A stretch of 6,512 nt of DNA, from NCBI GenBank assembly GCA_029986195.1, contig DALTYF010000056.1, positions 1-6,512 on the forward strand, given 5' to 3'. Shown piece after piece: positions 6,512 to 6,512 of the stretch. Each line of letters opens with the position of its first letter. Within the stretch, counting starts at the first letter, position 1. This DNA is from Methanocorpusculum sp. GTDB lineage: Archaea; Halobacteriota; Methanomicrobia; Methanomicrobiales; Methanocorpusculaceae. The notes below the pieces were generated by a model. That model searched no databases and was not told the origin of the DNA. It saw nothing but the letters and a program-made list of their open reading frames with translations. Both the position numbers and the translations under genes were made by a program.

Positions 6512-6512
6512 T

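Noticed and set aside
1..6512. CRISPR array, tRNA, rRNA or insertion sequence
   Set aside because: Prompted by the CARF-like gene, I looked for regularly spaced repeats, cloverleaf-like stretches and transposase motifs and saw none. A CRISPRDetect or tRNAscan-SE run would be decisive.

Overview
The window looks like chromosomal DNA from a methanogenic archaeon. Order Methanomicrobiales is the best guess, and a Methanocorpusculum-like genome is plausible; this rests on remembered protein flavour, not a search. Supporting signs are an archaeal-type valyl-tRNA synthetase, genes ending in bare oligo-T tracts instead of hairpin-plus-U terminators, AT-rich TATA-like boxes about 20-40 bp ahead of starts, short or absent leaders, and a CARF-like winged-helix regulator.

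Layout, left to right. (1) The plus strand opens inside valS; the class I signature region lies off the left edge, and about 730 codons remain to the stop at 2195. (2) A small GNAT acetyltransferase of the phosphinothricin-acetyltransferase-like type (2209-2697) starts 13 nt after valS, directly behind a T7 tract. (3) After a short promoter region comes an AMP-forming acyl-CoA synthetase (2792-4491). Its 5' end is in a different frame from the other 90% of the gene, so it carries a frameshift near 2889-2895, although every downstream adenylation motif is intact. (4) A T8 tract and a clear TATA-like box precede a CARF-like/winged-helix regulator (4601-5323). (5) It converges, with an 8-nt gap, on a minus-strand HAD-family phosphatase (5332-6015). 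(6) A 181-nt intergenic region contains several dyads and a direct repeat. It separates the HAD gene from the 3' end of a minus-strand metallo-beta-lactamase-fold protein that runs off the right edge.

Functionally this is a mix of housekeeping (valS) and small metabolic or regulatory genes with mostly separate transcription signals. It is not one operon. No tRNA, rRNA, insertion sequence, CRISPR array or phage gene was recognised. The most notable points are the frameshift in the acyl-CoA synthetase, the CARF-like regulator with no CRISPR locus in view, the HAD protein lacking the usual second acidic residue of motif IV, and the dyad-rich region at 6055-6146. I do not see strong evidence for a wholly new system here.
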